Assembly: GCA_947504035.1 (NCBI GenBank) | Contig: CANNGA010000006.1 | Location: 1-64,000 of the forward strand | Reading direction: 5' to 3' | Length of the DNA stretch: 64,000 nt | Source: an uncultured Flavobacteriaceae bacterium | GTDB taxonomy: Bacteria; Bacteroidota; Bacteroidia; Flavobacteriales; Flavobacteriaceae | Shown: positions 37,763-47,364 of the stretch, in pieces | Numbering within the stretch: the stretch's first letter is position 1 | Layout: each line of letters opens with the position of its first letter | Notes under the pieces: model-generated | Databases searched by the model: none | Told to the model about the DNA's origin: nothing | Seen by the model: only the letters and a program-made list of their open reading frames with translations | Translations under genes and position numbers: made by a program

Positions 37763-38434
37763 ATGTTAAGTAATAAGGACGTTGAGGCGGTAGAATGTTT
37801 TGTGCTAGCAAAAGGCATAACATGTGTGGATTTTAAATATGAGGTGCTAGACCATATGCTAACAGACATAGAGGAGCGTATGGTAATGGATGATTTAAAT
37901 TTTGATATTGCGTTTCATGAAGTGAAAAAGAAATGGGAAACGTCCTTTAGAAGCACCTTTAGCTTTTGGTTTGGGGTTTCATATGCAAGGCCTAAAATAG
38001 TAATGCAGAAATGTTTAAAACTAATGAATGCTTCAATGTTGAATACCCTGTTACTAACGCTTACGTTATTTATAGGCGTGTATTTTGGTAATCATTTTTT
38101 GCCGATTAAATCACTGATAATCAGTAATATTATTAAGGTCTATAGTGTTATTTGTGTTATTTCTGCAGTAACATTCTTATATCATTTTTTAGATATTAGG
38201 GTTAAAAAATTAGAGACAACATACAGTTACTGTTACAAAAGACACTTTATATGTGTACCATTTTATAATTTTACAATGCTGCTTATAGAGAATGCATATA
38301 AAAGTTCGCTAAATGTTCCAGAATGGATAACGTTGATGTGGCTGCTCTTTTTTATTGCGATTTACGGAATGAGTTTTGCAATGCTTTCAAAACACAAAAC
38401 ATACCTAAGTTATTACCATTTACAAGTAACGTAG
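37763..38434 (+). CDS. Membrane protein of a PadR-linked family (copy 2)
   Basis: A 223-residue paralogue-like neighbour of the previous gene. Its N terminus has GITCVDFKYEVLDHMLTDIEE, aligning with GVHFIDIRVEMIDHIATDIED of the first copy, followed by four membrane segments. Outside that motif the two are strongly diverged. The 24-nt gap keeps it in the padR operon. The function is unknown. The paired arrangement suggests a heteromeric membrane complex or duplicated sensors. Confidence 0.65.
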   Translation: MLSNKDVEAVECFVLAKGITCVDFKYEVLDHMLTDIEERMVMDDLNFDIAFHEVKKKWETSFRSTFSFWFGVSYARPKIVMQKCLKLMNASMLNTLLLTLTLFIGVYFGNHFLPIKSLIISNIIKVYSVICVISAVTFLYHFLDIRVKKLETTYSYCYKRHFICVPFYNFTMLLIENAYKSSLNVPEWITLMWLLFFIAIYGMSFAMLSKHKTYLSYYHLQVT

Positions 38435-38542
38435 TGTTTTAGCGTAAAAACTACAGCGTTTAACCCAAGATTAGTAAATTAAATAGGGGTTTTATAAGGT
38501 GCTGCTTGATGCAATGTTATTATTCACAGTTTTGAGTTGGGC

Positions 38543-39136
38543 CTAATTCCACTTAACCCTCCAGAGATAATCAAAATCTGCATTACTAACATGTTGTCTT
38601 AAATTACTTGCCGAAGACTCATTGTTATATGTTCTCTTTGTTTTGATACCATTAGTGCCATAAGCCATTGTTATTTTAGATGCACGAAAACCCCAAATAT
38701 AAGATTTTGCCCTGCTCCTTACATGAGCTGGCGGATATTTAAACGAATTTTGAGATATTTTAGGTTGATAGATTAAATTTCCTGTTTGATTAAAGCCAGT
38801 ATACAACGTAAAACTTTCTGTAGATGCTTTTTGAGTAACTGTTTGGTTGGCATTCCAAGCATCTAAGTCCTGCTTATTGTCAAACAAGTACCAGTCCCTC
38901 TCGCCAGAACCATTTGTAAAAACACCTGTTTCCATAGCTTCTATAATTTCTAAAGAAAGGTCTTTTTTTATATAGTGCCCATCGCTATCGTAGTCTACAG
39001 AAATCATTTTTCCATAATAATTATACTGCTCGGAAAAAGCACTAGTTGTAGTTTCGTCGTTTAGAGATTCGGAAGCGCAGTTAAATAGGAGTAAACCTAT
39101 AAGTAATACACCTGCTTTTTTACAATAATTCTTCAT
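38543..39136 (-). CDS. Hypothetical lipoprotein
   Basis: A 197-residue exported protein. The N terminus MKNYCKKAGVLLIGLLLFN ends at a lipobox (LLLFNCAS) with Cys at residue 20, so it should be lipid-anchored. Mature residues contain an aromatic-rich region with NKQDLDAWNANQ and KSYIWGFRASKITMAYG, and no family motif that I recognise. It stands alone on the minus strand between the padR operon and porW. Confidence 0.6.
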   Translation of the reverse strand: MKNYCKKAGVLLIGLLLFNCASESLNDETTTSAFSEQYNYYGKMISVDYDSDGHYIKKDLSLEIIEAMETGVFTNGSGERDWYLFDNKQDLDAWNANQTVTQKASTESFTLYTGFNQTGNLIYQPKISQNSFKYPPAHVRSRAKSYIWGFRASKITMAYGTNGIKTKRTYNNESSASNLRQHVSNADFDYLWRVKWN

Positions 39137-39432
39137 TTTTTAGGTTTTATTTATCATTAAATATAAGCTATAGAGAATGTAAATAACAGCTTTGCTTCAA
39201 GATATTCTAAACGGCGTATCAGATTTATGCTTTTGGTGTTTTTCTATAGGGTGTTTTGCTTTTTGCGCAAATTTTGATAGTTTAAAAGTTAAAAGCGTAA
39301 AGGATCTAAAAGCCCAAACAAGTTTCAAAAATTATAGCATATTATAGGTTAATCGAAAAAGATGCTTATTTTTACCTGCCTGTATAATATTTGCGGGACT
39401 TTGCAGTTATTAAAATACTAATACAACAGGTA

Positions 39433-41991
39433 TTGAAAACATTTTTTAAACCACTATTACTAACCATAGTTACAGTTGTAGCTATAACAAGTTGTTCGCG
39501 AAAAAAAAACAAATTTGTTAGCCGTAACTTTCATGCCGTAACTGCAGAATTTAACGCGCTATATAATGGATATCTCGCTTTAGATGATGGCAGAAATGCG
39601 CTTATAGAAAGTTATCAAGATGACTATTGGGAGGTGTTGCCCGTAGAACGCATGCAAATTTCTGAAGACATCATCTTGCCTGGAGAGTCTAGAAATGAGA
39701 GCTTTACTAGAGCAGAGGAAAAGGCCGCTAAAGCCATTCAAAAACACAGCATGAATATTGAAAGTAAAGAGTATAATCCGCAAATGGATGAAGCTTATTT
39801 ACTTTTAGGAAAAGCACGTTATTTCGATCAGCGTTTTGTACCAGCCTTAGAAGCTTTTAATTACATTTTGTACAAATACGCCGCTAGTGATAAAATTAAT
39901 CAAGCTAAAGTTTGGCGTGAAAAAACAAACATTCGTTTAGATAATGACGATTTAGCTATAGAAAATTTAAAGCGCTTGTTACGACAAGAAGATTTAAAAG
40001 GGCAAGATTTAGCAGATGCTACCTCTATGTTGGCGCAGGCTTACATCAATACAAAATCTATAGACAGTGCTATTACACAACTTCAAATTGCAGCAGTTGC
40101 TACAAAAAGTAACGACGAACGTGGTCGCTACCGATTTATACAAGGGCAACTTTACAATAAATTAGGGATTAAAGACAGCGCTAATTTGGTTTTTGATGAG
40201 GTTATTAACTTGAGAAGAAAAACACCTCGTATTTATGTGATTAGTGCCTATCTAGAAAAAATAAAGAACTTCGATTACGAGCATGGCGATAAATTAGAAT
40301 TGGCAGAATTGTTAGATCGGCTCGAAACTTATAGAGAGAACAGACCCTATTTAGATAAGATTTACCATCAAATTGGAGCGCATCACTTAAAAAACGGATC
40401 TACTAAATTGGCTGTGAGTTATTTTAATAAATCATTAAGAACAGAAACTAGAGACCAAAAATTAAAATCTAAGAATTACGAAACCATAGGCGATATTGTA
40501 TTTGATAAAAAATTATATGCCGAAGCGGGTGCGTATTATGATAGTACTCTAGGGGTTCTAACATTAAATTCTAAACCATATAGGGTTATTAAGCGCAAGC
40601 GTGAAAATTTAAAAGATGTTATTAAGTACGAGGCTGTAGCTAAAGTAGACGATAGTATTTTAAATTTAGTAGCCTTGTCAGACGATGCTAAATTGGCGTA
40701 TTTCGAAACCTATGTTTCAGACTTAAAAGAAAAAGCAGAGGCAGAGCGCAAAAAACAAGCTGCGTTAAAACGCAATACAGGTTTGGCTACGGTCAATAAT
40801 AGAATAGGCAATAGAGCTAATGCGATTTCTAATGATGGTCCCGTAGAGTTTTATTTTTACAACACGACAACAGTCGCTTTTGGTAAAAATGAATTTTTAA
40901 GAATATGGGGAGACCGACCATTGGAAGATAACTGGAGGTTGTCTTCCAAAGCATTTTCAGCAGGTTCTATAGGCAATGAAGCTAATGCGACTGCTCTTAA
41001 TGCAACAGAAGATGAACGTTTCGATCCCCAATTTTATATCTCTAAAATACCTTCAGAACCTAAGGTTATAGATAGTATTTCTAAAGAACGCAATTTTGCG
41101 TACTATCAATTAGGATTAATTTATAAAGAGAAGTTTAAAGAATACACTTTGGCTAAAGATAAATTTAAAACACTATTGGACAGCGACCCTGAAGAACGTT
41201 TAATTTTACCATCCAAATACAATTTGTATAAGATTTATGCGCTTTTGGGCGCAGAAGATGAGGCGTCTATAGCCAAAACAGAGATCATTTCGAATTATCC
41301 AGAGAGCAGGTATGCCTCTATTTTAATTAATCCTGAAGCAGCCCAATTAAAAGATAAAAACAGCCCAATAGTACTTTACGAGAACCTGTATAAAGTGCAT
41401 CAAGCACAAGATTATGCTGCTGTAATTTCTAAAAGTGAAACGTACATAAAAGCGTTAGATGGTGACCCTATTATACCTAAATTTGAGTTGTTAAAAGCAA
41501 CAGCTAAAGGGCGTCTCTATGGTTTCGATGCGTATAAGGAAGCCTTGAGTTACGTAGCTGTAACGTATGCGAACACGCCAGAAGGACAGCAAGCAGAACG
41601 TATACAGTCGGGTTTATTAAGCAGATTAGAAAGTAAAACGTTTGTTAGTGACAGTATATCTAGAGTGTCTAAGGTAGTGTTTAGGTTCGATAGAGATCAA
41701 AATGAAGCGCAAACCGCTTTTAAAGAGACATTAGATGAGGCTTTACAAAATGTAAGATACTACAAATTAAAAAGTTCTGTCGATGTTTACGATGGTAGCA
41801 CTACTTTTATTGTAGTACATGGTTTTGAGAATTTTCAGGTAGCACAGACGTTTACACAGATATTACTAGATAAAGATGCAAATAAGATAAAGAAGCCTTA
41901 TTTTGCAATAACATCTGCAAATTATAAGATATTGCAGATTCATAAAAATTTAGATACCTATCTTAACTTGAATACGAACCAAACCAAATGA
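39433..41991 (+). CDS. porW: T9SS/gliding lipoprotein PorW/SprE (TPR protein)
   Basis: About 852 residues. I place the start at the TTG at 39433, giving MKTFFKPLLLTIVTVVAITS followed by a lipobox Cys (TSCSRKK); an upstream TTG at 39391 would leave the signal sequence internal. NFHAVTAEFNALYNGYLALDDG and the many tetratricopeptide-type helices (YLLLGKARYFDQRFVPALEA and others) are characteristic of PorW/SprE, an outer-membrane-associated lipoprotein needed for type IX secretion and gliding in Flavobacterium and Porphyromonas. The T9SS-exported esterase at 280-1410 would be one of its clients. It is followed directly by bactofilin. Confidence 0.88.
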   Translation: MKTFFKPLLLTIVTVVAITSCSRKKNKFVSRNFHAVTAEFNALYNGYLALDDGRNALIESYQDDYWEVLPVERMQISEDIILPGESRNESFTRAEEKAAKAIQKHSMNIESKEYNPQMDEAYLLLGKARYFDQRFVPALEAFNYILYKYAASDKINQAKVWREKTNIRLDNDDLAIENLKRLLRQEDLKGQDLADATSMLAQAYINTKSIDSAITQLQIAAVATKSNDERGRYRFIQGQLYNKLGIKDSANLVFDEVINLRRKTPRIYVISAYLEKIKNFDYEHGDKLELAELLDRLETYRENRPYLDKIYHQIGAHHLKNGSTKLAVSYFNKSLRTETRDQKLKSKNYETIGDIVFDKKLYAEAGAYYDSTLGVLTLNSKPYRVIKRKRENLKDVIKYEAVAKVDDSILNLVALSDDAKLAYFETYVSDLKEKAEAERKKQAALKRNTGLATVNNRIGNRANAISNDGPVEFYFYNTTTVAFGKNEFLRIWGDRPLEDNWRLSSKAFSAGSIGNEANATALNATEDERFDPQFYISKIPSEPKVIDSISKERNFAYYQLGLIYKEKFKEYTLAKDKFKTLLDSDPEERLILPSKYNLYKIYALLGAEDEASIAKTEIISNYPESRYASILINPEAAQLKDKNSPIVLYENLYKVHQAQDYAAVISKSETYIKALDGDPIIPKFELLKATAKGRLYGFDAYKEALSYVAVTYANTPEGQQAERIQSGLLSRLESKTFVSDSISRVSKVVFRFDRDQNEAQTAFKETLDEALQNVRYYKLKSSVDVYDGSTTFIVVHGFENFQVAQTFTQILLDKDANKIKKPYFAITSANYKILQIHKNLDTYLNLNTNQTK

Positions 41992-41995
41992 TGTT

Positions 41996-42409
41996 ATGTT
42001 TTCAGATAACAAAAAAGAAAAACAAATGACAGATAATAAAACGAGCCAAAATATAATTTCGCAAGGCACTAAAATTATCGGAGATTTTAATAGTGAAGGC
42101 GATTTTAGAATCGATGGAACCATAGAAGGCAATATAAAAACTACAGGAAAACTTGTGGTAGGTAAAGAAGGCTTTATACAAGGTACTATAGAAGGTACAG
42201 ATGCTTATTTTGAAGGTAAGTTTTCTGGGAAATTATCCTTATCAGGAACATTAACATTAAAATCTTCAGCGCATATAGAAGGCGAAGTTGTCGTTGGTAA
42301 ATTAGCCGTAGAGCCAGGAGCAACATTTAATGTGTCTTGTAACATGAAAGACTCTATAAAATCATTAAGCGGTGGCTCTAAAAAACAACAAGCCGGGAAA
42401 CCGGCCTAA
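41996..42409 (+). CDS. Bactofilin (polymer-forming cytoskeletal protein)
   Basis: A 137-residue bactofilin. After a short charged tail (MFSDNKKEKQ) comes a right-handed beta-helix of repeats such as GDFNSEGDFRIDGTIEGNIKT, GTIEGTDAYFEGKFSGKLSL and HIEGEVVVGKLAVEPGA. It ends in an unstructured basic tail. Bactofilins assemble without nucleotide into filaments that localise envelope machinery. It starts 4 nt after porW and overlaps atpZ by 38 nt, an arrangement common in Flavobacteriia. Confidence 0.92.
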   Translation: MFSDNKKEKQMTDNKTSQNIISQGTKIIGDFNSEGDFRIDGTIEGNIKTTGKLVVGKEGFIQGTIEGTDAYFEGKFSGKLSLSGTLTLKSSAHIEGEVVVGKLAVEPGATFNVSCNMKDSIKSLSGGSKKQQAGKPA

Positions 42410-42608
42410 TCCCTACATTAGGTTTACAACAATAGCATTTCAAATGGGAGCTACTATATATTTAGGTAGCGAACTAGGCAAATGGTTAGATGTGAAATTT
42501 CCAAACGAACAGCAACTCTACTACAAGGTGGTATCTCTTGTAGCGATTTTTTTAGCCATCTTCTCAGTAATTAGGCAAGTGATAAGACTCACAAATAAAG
42601 AGCAATAA
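42372..42608 (+). CDS. atpZ: AtpZ/AtpI family F1Fo-ATP synthase assembly protein
   Basis: A 78-residue protein with two membrane helices (about 20-38 and 50-70) and the family-like RFTTIAFQMGATIYLGSELGKWLD. AtpZ/AtpI proteins help c-ring assembly and Mg2+ handling of the ATP synthase. The assigned start is a GTG at 42372 inside bactofilin; the conserved part begins only about residue 13. It overlaps the following gene by one base and precedes atpB. Confidence 0.8.
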   Translation: MALKNNKPGNRPNPYIRFTTIAFQMGATIYLGSELGKWLDVKFPNEQQLYYKVVSLVAIFLAIFSVIRQVIRLTNKEQ

Positions 42609-42979
42609 TGATAAAGCGTATAATTATAGCAACGGTAGGAATACTGTTGCTTTTAGCCGTTAGCTACGGTATACATTCTAACGTCATAACACAAATTGTG
42701 TCGTTTTCACTTTTAAATGTGTATGTGTTTTTTGCATTAAGTGCCATTCTTGTCTATGCAGTTGTGGAATTGGTATTTAATTATTTGCCTAACCAAGCTG
42801 GCTACGCTTATTTAATGCTCATGTTTTTAAAAATAGGTGCTTTTGTGTTGCTTTTTCAAGCAGATATCTTCTCAGAAGTAGATTTGTCCCGGGCAGATCG
42901 CATAAGTTTAGTCGTACCTTTATTTTTATTTTTAATGGCAGAAGCTTTGGCTGTAGTGAATTTGTTAAAGAACAAATAG
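42608..42979 (+). CDS. Small membrane protein of the atp operon (DUF6168-like)
   Basis: A 123-residue protein with four hydrophobic segments (about 4-22, 33-55, 65-85 and 97-118). Its position between atpZ and atpB corresponds to the ATP-synthase-linked small membrane protein seen in Flavobacteriaceae (probably DUF6168). By size and four-helix topology it resembles the AtpI/UncI role, but I see no diagnostic motif. It ends 138 nt before the atpB start, with a promoter in between. Confidence 0.65.
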   Translation: MIKRIIIATVGILLLLAVSYGIHSNVITQIVSFSLLNVYVFFALSAILVYAVVELVFNYLPNQAGYAYLMLMFLKIGAFVLLFQADIFSEVDLSRADRISLVVPLFLFLMAEALAVVNLLKNK

Positions 42980-43043
42980 TTACAATTTTAAAGGGTCAAA
43001 TGCATATATTTTTTTTAAACTAAAAAAACTACCCCAAAGAAAG

Positions 43044-43073
43044 TTTGCAGTTTTGATTTATTGTGTACATTTG
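43044..43073 (+). promoter_or_regulatory. Promoter upstream of atpB
   Basis: TTTG at 43044-43047 and TACATTTG at 43066-43073 fit the Bacteroidota -33/-7 pair with an 18-nt spacer. A start site near 43080 would give a leader of about 38 nt before the atpB ATG at 43118, allowing the ATP synthase genes to be transcribed independently of porW-bactofilin. Confidence 0.6.
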
Positions 43074-43117
43074 CACAAATTTTAGAAAGCACAAATTCAT
43101 TACTTAGTAAGGATATA

Positions 43118-44230
43118 ATGATTGCAAAAAAATCTATCACGTTTATAGCTGTTTTAGTACTAGCTTTAGTTTCTTTTAAAGGTTTTGCTGGAGACGAAGG
43201 TCACCATGACAAAGGAAACACTATAGATACTCCAGATGAAATAAAGGAGTATATAGGACACCACTTAAAAGATGCTCACGATTTTCATTTATTTTCAGAC
43301 AACGCTTCAGGGAAACATTATGGCTTTCCTTTACCTGTAATTGTTTGGACAAGCAAAGGTTTAAAAACATTTATGTCTTCAGCATTTCATCATGACGATG
43401 CTGGGCATACTATTGTCGATAAAGGCGATGTAAAACTTACAAAAATACACAGTAAGATTTATGAATTAGATGCTGGTGCAACATCTGTAAATTTCGACGA
43501 AACGCATCATGCTACTAATGCGCACAAAGTTTTAGACTTTTCTATTACTAAAAGTGTTTTTGGAATGCTGTTAGCAGGACTCTTAATGCTGCTAGGTTTT
43601 ACAGCTTTAGCTAGAGGTTATAAGAAAGGAAAAAAAATACCAACTGGTTTTGGTCGTGTATTAGAACCGTTAGTTATCTATGTAAGAGATGATATAGCGC
43701 GACCAAATATAGGTGAGAAGAAATACAGAAAGTTTATGGGCTTTTTGTTAACTGTATTTTTCTTTATTTGGATTTTAAATCTTTTAGGATTAACGCCGTT
43801 AGGGTTTAATGTAACAGGACAAATAGCAGTAACAGCATGTTTAGCTATTTTTACAGTAATAATATATTTATTTAGCGGAAGTAAAGATTTCTGGGCGCAC
43901 ACTTTGTGGATGCCAGGCGTTCCAGTGATATTACGTCCAATACTAGCAGTAATAGAACTTATAGGTTTTGTGCTAATCAAGCCATTCTCTTTATTAGTGC
44001 GTTTGTTTGCAAACATGACAGCAGGACACTTTGTAGTGATGAGCTTAATAGCATTAATGATTACACTAAAGGAGGCATTCGGCCCAGTAGGATCAACAGG
44101 AATGTCATTAGTATTAGCCTTGTTTATATCGGTTATAGAAATATTAGTAGCCTTTTTACAAGCATTTATTTTCACGATGTTATCATCGTTATTTATAGGG
44201 ATGGCTGTTGAAGAACATGACCATCATTAA
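43118..44230 (+). CDS. atpB: F1Fo-ATP synthase subunit a
   Basis: A 370-residue protein from the ATG at 43118, preceded by AAGGATATA. The N terminus carries a signal-like segment (ITFIAVLVLALVSFKGFAG) and a His-rich periplasmic extension of about 140 residues, as in other Bacteroidota subunit a proteins. The membrane part contains LFANMTAGHFVVM with the essential proton-path arginine in LLVRLFANM, and ends LQAFIFTMLSSLFIGMAVEEH. It forms the proton half-channels against the c-ring. It is longer than the E. coli subunit because of the N-terminal domain. Confidence 0.95.
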   Translation: MIAKKSITFIAVLVLALVSFKGFAGDEGHHDKGNTIDTPDEIKEYIGHHLKDAHDFHLFSDNASGKHYGFPLPVIVWTSKGLKTFMSSAFHHDDAGHTIVDKGDVKLTKIHSKIYELDAGATSVNFDETHHATNAHKVLDFSITKSVFGMLLAGLLMLLGFTALARGYKKGKKIPTGFGRVLEPLVIYVRDDIARPNIGEKKYRKFMGFLLTVFFFIWILNLLGLTPLGFNVTGQIAVTACLAIFTVIIYLFSGSKDFWAHTLWMPGVPVILRPILAVIELIGFVLIKPFSLLVRLFANMTAGHFVVMSLIALMITLKEAFGPVGSTGMSLVLALFISVIEILVAFLQAFIFTMLSSLFIGMAVEEHDHH

Positions 44231-44258
44231 TAAGAATTTGTTTAATTAATATTTATAA

Positions 44259-44459
<201 letters not shown>

Positions 44460-44482
44460 GAATTTCCTAGAAACAAATTGAG

Positions 44483-44518
44483 CAGCATTCTGTAGCGGTT
44501 GGCTACAGAAGCTGTTTT
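44483..44518 (+). terminator. Hairpin with U tract downstream of atpE (partial terminator/attenuator)
   Basis: Arms 44483-44496 and 44502-44514 pair over 13 bp with a single bulged A. The loop is 5 nt and TTTT follows at 44515-44518. It sits 24 nt after the atpE stop and 45 nt before atpF, so partial termination or 3'-end stabilisation of an atpBE message is likely. Confidence 0.7.
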
Positions 44519-44562
44519 CTAAAAAAATTAAACAAAAAAAGTTAAGTAATCTATAGAGTAGT

Positions 44563-45063
44563 ATGGAAACGTTATTAAATGATTTTTCGGTAGGTTTGTT
44601 TGTAATGCAAGCTGTTATCTTATTAATATTAATTTTATTAATGAGAAAATTTGCTTGGAAACCAATACTTAATGCCTTAGATGAAAGAGAAACTGGTATT
44701 GAAGATGCGCTTAAATCTGCAGAAAATGCAAAACGGGAAATGGAAAACCTTCAAGCGAGCAATCAGAAGTTATTACAGGAGGCAAGAACAGAGCGTGAAG
44801 CGATGTTAAAAGAAGCTCGTGAGATCAAGACGAAGATGATTGAAGATGCCAAGACAGAAGCAAAAGAAGAAGCTGAAAAGTTAATGACACAAGCGCAAGC
44901 AAGTATAGAGACAGAAAAGAAAGCAGCTATAGCAGATTTAAAATCTCAAGTAGCAAGTTTATCTATAGATATTGCTGAAAAAGTAGTGCGTCAAGAATTA
45001 TCAAATAAAGACAAGCAAGAACAATTAGTAGCCTCTTTGTTAGGCGAAGCTACATTAAACTAA
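44563..45063 (+). CDS. atpF: F1Fo-ATP synthase subunit b
   Basis: A 166-residue protein with one N-terminal membrane helix (LFVMQAVILLILILLMRKFAW) followed by a long charged coiled coil (residues 35-150) forming the peripheral stalk. WKPILNALDERETGIEDAL is the conserved b-subunit start of the stalk. It joins Fo to the delta and alpha subunits. It is preceded by a 103-nt spacer holding a hairpin. Confidence 0.93.
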   Translation: METLLNDFSVGLFVMQAVILLILILLMRKFAWKPILNALDERETGIEDALKSAENAKREMENLQASNQKLLQEARTEREAMLKEAREIKTKMIEDAKTEAKEEAEKLMTQAQASIETEKKAAIADLKSQVASLSIDIAEKVVRQELSNKDKQEQLVASLLGEATLN

Positions 45064-45114
45064 TAACTTAAAACTAAAAAATCGTTTCTTCTAGAAATGG
45101 TTTAGGTAAAAGAT

Positions 45115-45651
45115 ATGGCCGGAACAAGAGCAGCAATACGATATGCAAAAGCAGTATTAAGTTTAGCCCTTTCTCAAAACAAGGCAGAGGCGGTAAATGA
45201 AGATATGAAGGGTATTGCAAATACCATTGCACAAAGTGAAGACTTAGCGAGTGTACTTAGTAATTCTGTTGTAAAAGCAGAGGCTAAAAAAGCAGCTTTA
45301 TTAGCTATTTTTCCGAAATTAGATACTATTAGTACAGGAGTGTTTGATGTGTTGATCGCTAATAAAAGAATCGATCTTTTAAATGCTGTAGCATTGAAAT
45401 ATACTGAGTTATTCGATGCCCACAATGGTAAAGAAGCTGCGCAAGTTATTACTGCTGTACCGTTAACAAAAGATTTAGAAGCTAAAGTACTTGCTAAAGT
45501 TAAAGCCTTAACCAATAAAGCAGTAGATTTAGAAAGTATTGTAGATGAAACTATCTTAGGAGGTTTCATATTACGTGTTGGAGATAAGCAGTTCGATGCT
45601 AGTATTTCTAACAAGTTAAATAAATTGAAAAGAGAATTTACATTAAATTAA
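45115..45651 (+). CDS. atpH: F1-ATP synthase subunit delta
   Basis: A 178-residue OSCP/delta subunit. The N terminus reads AAIRYAKAVLSLALSQNK, and the C-terminal signature is ESIVDETILGGFILRVGDKQFDASI, typical of the family. It caps the F1 head and binds subunit b. Spacing to atpF and atpA is about 50-60 nt, slightly wider than usual, with short AT-rich CATCTAA-type repeats before atpA. Confidence 0.93.
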   Translation: MAGTRAAIRYAKAVLSLALSQNKAEAVNEDMKGIANTIAQSEDLASVLSNSVVKAEAKKAALLAIFPKLDTISTGVFDVLIANKRIDLLNAVALKYTELFDAHNGKEAAQVITAVPLTKDLEAKVLAKVKALTNKAVDLESIVDETILGGFILRVGDKQFDASISNKLNKLKREFTLN

Positions 45652-45710
45652 TAAATGGTTAGAACGTAGATGCTAAACATCTACATCTAACATCTAATAT
45701 CTAAAAAAAG

Positions 45711-47288
45711 ATGGCAGAAGTAAAACCAGCTGAAGTATCAGCGATCTTAAAACAACAACTTGAGGGTTTTGAAGCCTCAGCTTCATTGGATGAAGTAGGA
45801 ACAGTACTTACTGTTGGAGATGGTATTGTACGTGCTTACGGATTGTCTAACGCACAATATGGTGAGTTAGTAGAATTCGATGGCGGCTTAGAAGGTATCG
45901 TACTTAACCTTGAAGAAGATAACGTTGGTATCGTACTATTAGGTGGTTCATCAGGTGTAAGAGAAGGCTCTACTGTAAAGCGTACAGGTCGTATCGCTTC
46001 TATTAATGTAGGAGAGGGTATTGTAGGACGTGTTGTAGATACATTAGGAAACCCTATCGATGGTAAAGGACCTATTTCTGGAGATACTTACCAAATGCCT
46101 TTAGAGCGTAAAGCACCAGGGGTTATTTATCGTGAGCCTGTAACGGAGCCATTACAAACAGGTATTAAGTCTATCGATGCTATGATTCCTGTAGGTCGTG
46201 GACAACGTGAGTTGGTTATTGGTGACCGTCAAACTGGTAAAACAACAGTTTGTATCGATACCATCTTAAATCAAAAAGAATTTTACGATGCAGGTGAGCC
46301 TGTATACTGTATATATGTAGCTGTAGGTCAAAAAGCATCTACAGTAGCAAACATTGCTAAAGTGTTAGAAGAAAAAGGCGCATTAGCCTATACAACTATT
46401 GTAGCAGCAAATGCATCAGATCCTGCACCTATGCAAGTATATGCGCCAATGGCGGGTGCTGCAATAGGTGAGTATTTTAGAGATACGGGACGTCCAGCAT
46501 TAATCATTTACGATGATTTATCAAAACAAGCTGTAGCTTACCGTGAGGTATCCTTATTATTACGTCGTCCACCAGGACGCGAAGCCTACCCAGGAGATGT
46601 ATTTTATTTACACTCACGTTTATTAGAGCGTTCTGCTAAGGTAATCAACGATGACGATATTGCTAAGGATATGAATGACTTACCAGATTCGTTAAAGCCA
46701 ATCGTAAAAGGTGGTGGTTCTTTAACAGCATTGCCAATTATCGAAACACAAGCAGGAGATGTATCTGCTTATATCCCAACTAACGTAATTTCGATTACAG
46801 ATGGACAAATCTTCTTAGATGGTGATTTATTTAACTCTGGTGTACGTCCAGCAATTAACGTAGGTATTTCTGTATCTCGTGTTGGTGGTAATGCACAGAT
46901 TAAATCGATGAAGAAAGTATCAGGTACATTAAAACTAGATCAAGCACAGTTCCGTGAGTTAGAGGCATTTGCTAAATTTGGATCAGATTTAGATGCCGTA
47001 ACACTTAACGTAATTGAAAAAGGAAAGCGTAACGTTGAAATTTTAAAGCAAGCGCAAAACGATCCTTTTACAGTAGAAGATCAAGTTGCAATTATCTATG
47101 CAGGTTCTAAAAACTTATTAAAAGATGTACCAGTAAATAAGGTGAAAGAATTTGAAAAAGATTTTATAGAGTTCTTAAATGCAAAACATAGAGGTGTTTT
47201 GGATACTTTAAAATCAGGTAAGCTAACAGACGAAGTAACAGATACTTTATCAGTAGTAGCTAAGGATTTATCTTCAAAATACAATTAA
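45711..47288 (+). CDS. atpA: F1-ATP synthase subunit alpha
   Basis: A 525-residue subunit with the P-loop [10 protein letters not shown] near residue 170, the [21 protein letters not shown] segment, and the ATPase alpha/beta signature near [14 protein letters not shown]. It supplies the non-catalytic nucleotide sites of the F1 head. Codon choice looks like a highly expressed gene (many CGT, GGT and GTA). The catalytic beta subunit is not in this window; Flavobacteriaceae usually encode atpD-atpC at another locus. Confidence 0.98.
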   Translation: MAEVKPAEVSAILKQQLEGFEASASLDEVGTVLTVGDGIVRAYGLSNAQYGELVEFDGGLEGIVLNLEEDNVGIVLLGGSSGVREGSTVKRTGRIASINVGEGIVGRVVDTLGNPIDGKGPISGDTYQMPLERKAPGVIYREPVTEPLQTGIKSIDAMIPVGRGQRELVIGDRQTGKTTVCIDTILNQKEFYDAGEPVYCIYVAVGQKASTVANIAKVLEEKGALAYTTIVAANASDPAPMQVYAPMAGAAIGEYFRDTGRPALIIYDDLSKQAVAYREVSLLLRRPPGREAYPGDVFYLHSRLLERSAKVINDDDIAKDMNDLPDSLKPIVKGGGSLTALPIIETQAGDVSAYIPTNVISITDGQIFLDGDLFNSGVRPAINVGISVSRVGGNAQIKSMKKVSGTLKLDQAQFRELEAFAKFGSDLDAVTLNVIEKGKRNVEILKQAQNDPFTVEDQVAIIYAGSKNLLKDVPVNKVKEFEKDFIEFLNAKHRGVLDTLKSGKLTDEVTDTLSVVAKDLSSKYN

Positions 47289-47301
47289 TAAAAGTTTAGA
47301 G

Positions 47302-47335
47302 TTATGCATTAAGAATTTCGATTTTTAATGCATAA
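47302..47335 (+). repeat. Small inverted repeat between atpA and atpG
   Basis: TTATGCATTAA (47302-47312) is repeated inverted as TTAATGCATAA (47325-47335), with 12 nt between that can add a few weak pairs. No U tract follows. It is probably an mRNA hairpin in the 76-nt spacer, next to short ATTCATAATT-like words. A function in processing is possible but not shown. Confidence 0.4.
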
Positions 47336-47364
47336 TTCTTAATACATAATTCATAATTTGAACT

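Noticed and set aside
38435-38470. GTAGTGTTTTA/TAAAAACTAC hairpin after the padR operon
   Set aside because: The stem is weak with a bulge and no T run follows on the plus strand; it is too poor for a terminator call.
43678-44175. Long open frame on the minus strand (165 codons) inside atpB
   Set aside because: It is antisense to the strongly conserved membrane domain of subunit a, has no family resemblance and no start context. It arises from codon bias of the real gene.
45174-45614. Minus-strand open frame of 146 codons over atpH
   Set aside because: It is a shadow of the delta subunit gene; composition is low-complexity (Ala/Ser/Leu) and there is no promoter or homology.
45660-45710. Short CATCTAA/ATCTAA repeats between atpH and atpA, considered as a tandem repeat or CRISPR-like array
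   Set aside because: There are only three or four imperfect 7-nt copies with no spacers of fixed length. It is AT-rich spacer sequence.
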